Shown piece by piece: positions 60,865-64,000 of a stretch of DNA of 64,000 nt (positions are counted from its first letter, which is position 1; each line of letters starts with the position of its first letter). The DNA is from Halorussus caseinilyticus. Its GTDB lineage: Archaea > Halobacteriota > Halobacteria > Halobacteriales > Haladaptataceae. Under the pieces are notes generated by a model. It was not told the DNA's origin. It did not search any database and worked only from the letters and a program-made list of their open reading frames with translations. The DNA lies in NCBI RefSeq assembly GCF_029338395.1, contig NZ_CP119809.1, forward strand, positions 992,001 through 1,056,000. Direction: 5' to 3'. A program made the position numbers and the translations under genes.

Positions 60865-61605
60865 ATGGAACCCCGGTTCGTCGGTCGGCTCGGCGTCGCC
60901 GACGCGGTGACGGTCGCCAACGCCGCAGTCGGCTTTCTCGCGGCCGCGGTTGCGACTATCGACTCGGGACTGGCGGCCCAGTTGGTGTTGCTCGCGGCCG
61001 TCGCCGACGGACTCGACGGCGTTCTCGCCCGGAAGATGGGGGGGACTCCCGCGGGCGAGTATCTGGACTCGCTGGCCGACGTTGCCTCGTTCGGGGTCGC
61101 GCCGGGCGTACTGGTGTTCGTCGTCGCGCGCCAGCGGTGGGGACTCGCCGACCTCTCGCCGATGGCAATCGCCACCTTCTGCGTGCCCGCGCTGTTCGTG
61201 GCGATGGCAGTCGTCCGGTTGGGACTCTACAACGCCTACGACGCGGGAAACGGCCACACCGAGGGCGTGCCGAGTACGCTCGCGGCGACGATTCTGGCGG
61301 CGACGGTGCTTGCGGGCGTCGATGACGCCGCGGTTCTGCTCGCGGCCGCGGCCGCCTTCGCGTACCTGATGGTGGCGCGCGTGACCTACCCCGACCTGTT
61401 CGCGCGGGACGCGGTGGCGATGGGAGGTGTGCAGGCGCTCGCCATCCTCGCGCCCGCGGCGTTCGGACGGGTCTTCCCCCGAGTACTGCTCGGTGCGGCG
61501 CTGGCGTATCTCCTACTCGGCCCGCGATACTACTGGCGAGACGCCGACTGCGAGTTCGACGGCCGCGAGGTGGGCGCGCGCGAGATGGAAGGGAAACGCT
61601 CTTGA
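60865..61605 (+). CDS. pssA: CDP-alcohol phosphatidyltransferase, archaetidylserine synthase type
   Basis: A 246-residue membrane enzyme with about six to eight helices. The CDP-alcohol motif DGx2ARx8Gx3Dx3D is present as DGVLARKMGGTPAGEYLDSL followed by AD. It joins CDP-archaeol with an alcohol, probably serine, at the membrane. In haloarchaea this subgroup is annotated as the 'protein sorting system archaetidylserine synthase', linked to archaeosortase-dependent lipid attachment of surface proteins. The serine specificity is inferred from the family. No archaeosortase gene is in this window. Confidence 0.85.
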   Translation: MEPRFVGRLGVADAVTVANAAVGFLAAAVATIDSGLAAQLVLLAAVADGLDGVLARKMGGTPAGEYLDSLADVASFGVAPGVLVFVVARQRWGLADLSPMAIATFCVPALFVAMAVVRLGLYNAYDAGNGHTEGVPSTLAATILAATVLAGVDDAAVLLAAAAAFAYLMVARVTYPDLFARDAVAMGGVQALAILAPAAFGRVFPRVLLGAALAYLLLGPRYYWRDADCEFDGREVGAREMEGKRS

Positions 61606-61662
61606 GGTGTACGCACCGAGTTTTGAGCATATGAGTCCGGTAAGCCTTGCGGGGTGGGACGA

Positions 61663-62952
61663 ATGAGCGACGAGGGAACCGAGGGCGACGAGACCGAGGA
61701 AGCGCCGGAAGCCGAAGAGACGGAACTCGACACGACGCCGCTCTCCGAGGAAGAAATAGAGGAGGAACTCGACGCCGCCGAGGAAGAACTCGAAGCGGCC
61801 GAGACGGAGGCCGACCTCGACGAGGTGGAGGCCCACCTCGACGAAATCGAGGGGCATCTCGAAGACACCGACCTCCCCGAACCCGAGGACGAGGACGCGG
61901 AGGACCCCAACGAGCAGTTCGAGGACCGACTCTCGGACCTCCGGAGCGAACTCGAAGACGCCCGCGGCCCCTACGCCGAGAACGTAGTCGAGGACGTGAG
62001 CGAGTCCGGTACCACCGTCGAAGAGACCGAGTGGACCGACACTGGCCGCGAGGAACTGGTCGAAGTCGTGAAGGCGTTCGTCGCGGACGTGGAAGAGACG
62101 CTCGACACCGACGTTTCCGCGACGGTTTCGGCCGACATCGAGGACCTCGCGGGTGCAATCGAGGACGCCGCGGTCGCAATCGGCGAGGCAGGTCTGGACC
62201 CCGACGACGACGCCGAGACTATCGCACAACTGGAAGAGGCGGCCACAGAGCTACAGGCGGGCGTCGAGGACGCAGAAGAGTGGGACGACCTCGAGACCCG
62301 CGAGCAGTTGCAGGCACAGGGCTTCTACGACGTACTCGACCACCGGAAGGACTACCCCCCGGAGTGGCACGCGCTGAAGATTTGGGAGAAGCGCGGGCGC
62401 GCCGACATGGTTCTGCTCGCGCTAGATAGCCTCCAGTCGAACTTCATGGAGGAACACTGCAAGGAGTCACTCGTCCGGATGGGCCATCCCGAATCGCTGG
62501 ACAAGATGAAAGAACTCGCCCAGCGCCGGGACGAGTTCGCCATCCGCACCATCGGGAAAATCGGCGACGAGGACGGTCTCGACGCCGTGCTGGACTACGT
62601 GGACTCAGGCCCCAACCTCGCCAAACCCGCGCTGAAGGCCGTCGGCGAAATCGGGAGCGAGGAGGCGACCCAAGACGTTGCCGACCAACTCGCGTCCGAC
62701 GAGTCCTCGATTCGGAGTCAGGCCGCCCGCTCGCTCGGTCTCATCGGCGACACGCGGGCCATCGACCCGCTGGCGGACCTGCTCGAAGACGACGAGGCCG
62801 ACGAAGTTCGGGCGAGCGCGGCGTGGGCGCTCAACCAAATCGGCACCGAGCGCGCGCTCGAAGCGGTCCGTCCCTACGCCGACGACCGGGCGTACATCGT
62901 CCAGACCGAAGCCGAGAAAGCCGTCGAGAGCCGAGCCGAGACCGCGGCCTAA
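61663..62952 (+). CDS. HEAT-repeat protein with acidic coiled-coil N-terminus
   Basis: A 429-residue protein. Residues about 1-110 are very acidic and heptad-like (EEEIEEELDAAEEELEAAE), probably coiled coil. Residues about 110-215 form a helical domain, and about 225-425 hold HEAT/PBS-lyase-type repeats (FAIRTIGKIGDEDGLDAVLD, AALKAVGEIG-like, ARSLGLIGDTRAIDPLADLL, AAWALNQIGTERALEAV). Such proteins are scaffolds or phycobilin-lyase-like repeat proteins; a partner is not known. ATG at MSDEGTEGDE preferred over a GTG nine bases upstream. Confidence 0.85.
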   Translation: MSDEGTEGDETEEAPEAEETELDTTPLSEEEIEEELDAAEEELEAAETEADLDEVEAHLDEIEGHLEDTDLPEPEDEDAEDPNEQFEDRLSDLRSELEDARGPYAENVVEDVSESGTTVEETEWTDTGREELVEVVKAFVADVEETLDTDVSATVSADIEDLAGAIEDAAVAIGEAGLDPDDDAETIAQLEEAATELQAGVEDAEEWDDLETREQLQAQGFYDVLDHRKDYPPEWHALKIWEKRGRADMVLLALDSLQSNFMEEHCKESLVRMGHPESLDKMKELAQRRDEFAIRTIGKIGDEDGLDAVLDYVDSGPNLAKPALKAVGEIGSEEATQDVADQLASDESSIRSQAARSLGLIGDTRAIDPLADLLEDDEADEVRASAAWALNQIGTERALEAVRPYADDRAYIVQTEAEKAVESRAETAA

Positions 62953-63003
62953 TCGCTCTCCCGTCGTTTTTACGACCGCGCATTCGAGAACGTGGGCTAC
63001 CTA

Positions 63004-63246
63004 TCAGGCGAGTAGCGCGGCGAGAAACTCCAGCGCGAACGCGACGATGAGCAGAAACGCGCCGACGCGACCTATCCACGTGTGTTCGGTCACTTCCATC
63101 GGAGATATATCGACGCTGTAGTCGTTGTACTCCTCGCTGTACTCGACGTAACTCGGCAGTTGGAAGAACTCGAAGAAGACTAACGCCGCGCCGAGCGCGC
63201 CGACCGCGTATCCCGACAGTTCGAGCGCCAACACGAGGTCTACCAT
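63004..63246 (-). CDS. small two-span membrane protein
   Basis: Eighty residues: helices LVLALELSGYAVGALGAALV and WIGRVGAFLLIVAFALEFLA, with a polar EYSEEYNDYSVDISPMEV loop between. The start at MVDLVLALEL was chosen because residues further upstream are not membrane-protein-like and overlap the promoter of the divergent gene. Unknown function. Confidence 0.68.
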   Translation of the reverse strand: MVDLVLALELSGYAVGALGAALVFFEFFQLPSYVEYSEEYNDYSVDISPMEVTEHTWIGRVGAFLLIVAFALEFLAALLA

Positions 63247-63294
63247 ATTCACACCGGCGAACCTATCGAGCAAAAAGCCATCGGTCCCCGAGGG

Positions 63295-63301
63295 TTTAAA
63301 T
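63295..63301 (+). promoter_or_regulatory. TATA box of the secreted protein gene at the window end
   Basis: TTTAAAT centred 28 bases before the GTG at 63326 fits leaderless initiation and supports that start codon. Confidence 0.6.
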
Positions 63302-63325
63302 CCGAGAACGGGACCAACCCTGCCC

Positions 63326-64000
63326 GTGTCCCCTTCCACGTCCACGCCTCCGACGGCCGATGCGGCGACGCTCCTCGCCGTCCTGCTTGCGGTCGTCTCG
63401 GTGACTGCTCCGGTGGCCGTCGCCGCGAGCGCGCACGCAGAGACGAGTTCGGTCGGCGCGACGGCGGCCAACGACGCGCCGGTCGATTCCCCGTCCGCGA
63501 CCACCCCACCCGAAATCGTCGCGCTCTACCCGAACCCGGTCGCCGACGGTGACGCCGGGGAGTTCGTCGTCCTCCGGGTTCCCGAGTCCACCGACCTCTC
63601 GCGGTGGGCACTCGCCGACGGCGAAGCCACCGTCTCGCTCCCGAACGCGACCGTCTCGGGCCGAGTCGCGGTCTCGACCGACCCGCGAGTCGCGCGGAAC
63701 CTGACCGACGCGCCCGTCTACCCGCTCGCGGGTGACCTCTCGCTAGCGAACGGCGGCGAAACTGTCCGACTGGTCGGCGGGGAGACGGTCCGACTGGTCG
63801 GCGGCGACACTGCCGCGAGCGAGACCGAGGACCGCGAAAACACCACTATCGCTTCAGCCGTCACCTACGAGAACGCTCCCGAGGGCGAGCGCCGCCATCG
63901 CGTCCGGACCGCTGCCCGGCGGTCCGGACGCGGGGCGGATGGCTCCGAAAGCGCGTCCGGCGCGGACGGCGAGCGCACGACTCGCTGGCGGTGGACGCCG
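63326..64000 (+). CDS. secreted protein, N-terminal part (phospholipase D-like family suspected)
   Basis: 225 residues are visible before the window ends. A GTG start is followed by a Sec-type signal (LLAVLLAVVSVTAPVAVAAS). Then comes a domain with EIVALYPNPVADGDAGEFVV and SLPNATVSGRVAVSTDP, which resembles the lamin-tail-like N-terminal domain seen in haloarchaeal secreted phospholipase D-like proteins. That assignment is from memory and the catalytic HKD motifs would lie beyond the window. A short tandem ETVRLVGG duplication is present. Promoter spacing supports the start. Confidence 0.65.
   Translation, partial: MSPSTSTPPTADAATLLAVLLAVVSVTAPVAVAASAHAETSSVGATAANDAPVDSPSATTPPEIVALYPNPVADGDAGEFVVLRVPESTDLSRWALADGEATVSLPNATVSGRVAVSTDPRVARNLTDAPVYPLAGDLSLANGGETVRLVGGETVRLVGGDTAASETEDRENTTIASAVTYENAPEGERRHRVRTAARRSGRGADGSESASGADGERTTRWRWTP

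Overview
The window is a high-G+C, acidic-proteome segment of a halophilic archaeon (class Halobacteria). The evidence is consistent: proteins are rich in Asp and Glu, secreted proteins carry Tat signals with lipoboxes, several promoters have a TATA element 26-30 bases before a leaderless start, and there are HalOD1 and bacterio-opsin-activator regulators, halocyanin, eIF1A, ribosomal S15 and S3Ae, KEOPS Pcc1 and archaeal PilB/PilC pairs. The genus cannot be fixed from the sequence alone.

Layout. 1-4758: the end of a GT-C membrane glycosyltransferase-like (Agl23-type) gene, ribH, a PLP aminotransferase, a double UspA protein and a methyltransferase. 4945-6479: pyrimidine salvage (uridine phosphorylase, cytidine deaminase). 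7277-15855: a small conserved protein, a phosphoglucosamine/phosphomannomutase and a nucleoside-type (BMP) ABC importer with two tandem binding proteins. 17370-21268: a first PilB-PilC pair without pilins. 21801-22640: a Trm9-like tRNA methyltransferase beside tRNA-Gly(UCC). 22961-26986: a large PAS/GAF/HTH_10 regulator, a HalOD1 protein and a zinc-finger microprotein. 27093-29746: a YYY-type (DUF2298) membrane protein and initiator tRNA-Met. 29931-30951: a DJ-1/PfpI protein and a small membrane protein. 31091-37776: a complete dipeptide/oligopeptide ABC importer. 37899-41274: small membrane and hypothetical proteins around a repeat-rich spacer. 41569-50991: a second, complete pilus-type operon (giant PilB, PilC, five pilin-like proteins), faced by a convergent 591-residue pilin-like protein at 51628-53403. 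53647-55862: small proteins, eIF1A, a VapBC module and tRNA-Ala. 56584-59166: rps15, a RecJ-like DHH gene (frameshifted here), pcc1 and rps3ae. 59190-64000: an AT-rich foreign-looking gene, halocyanin, a PNPOx-fold protein, an archaetidylserine synthase, a HEAT-repeat protein, a small membrane protein and the start of a secreted protein.

How the genes work together. The salvage enzymes at 4.9-6.5 kb and the BMP importer at 9.6-15.9 kb fit one nucleoside-use theme. The two PilB/PilC loci form two surface-filament machines, only one of which brings its own pilin-like subunits. The 56.6-59.2 kb operon joins ribosomal proteins, tRNA t6A synthesis (Pcc1) and a nuclease-like protein, as is common in haloarchaea.

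The most unusual signals are not ordinary genes. (1) Seven copies of a modular, hairpin-rich intergenic element (6965, 16009, 17022, 21381, 51083, 51433 and 56156) have a shared head, core, exchangeable stem-loops and shared tail, and two pairs point inward around operons. (2) A VapBC toxin-antitoxin islet lies between two 121-bp direct copies of the 3' end of the eIF1A gene. (3) A -1 frameshift at an A4 run splits the DHH gene inside a translation operon. (4) Palindromes sit inside reading frames, including a perfect 34-bp one in a methyltransferase and hairpins at the 5' ends of consecutive pilin-like genes.
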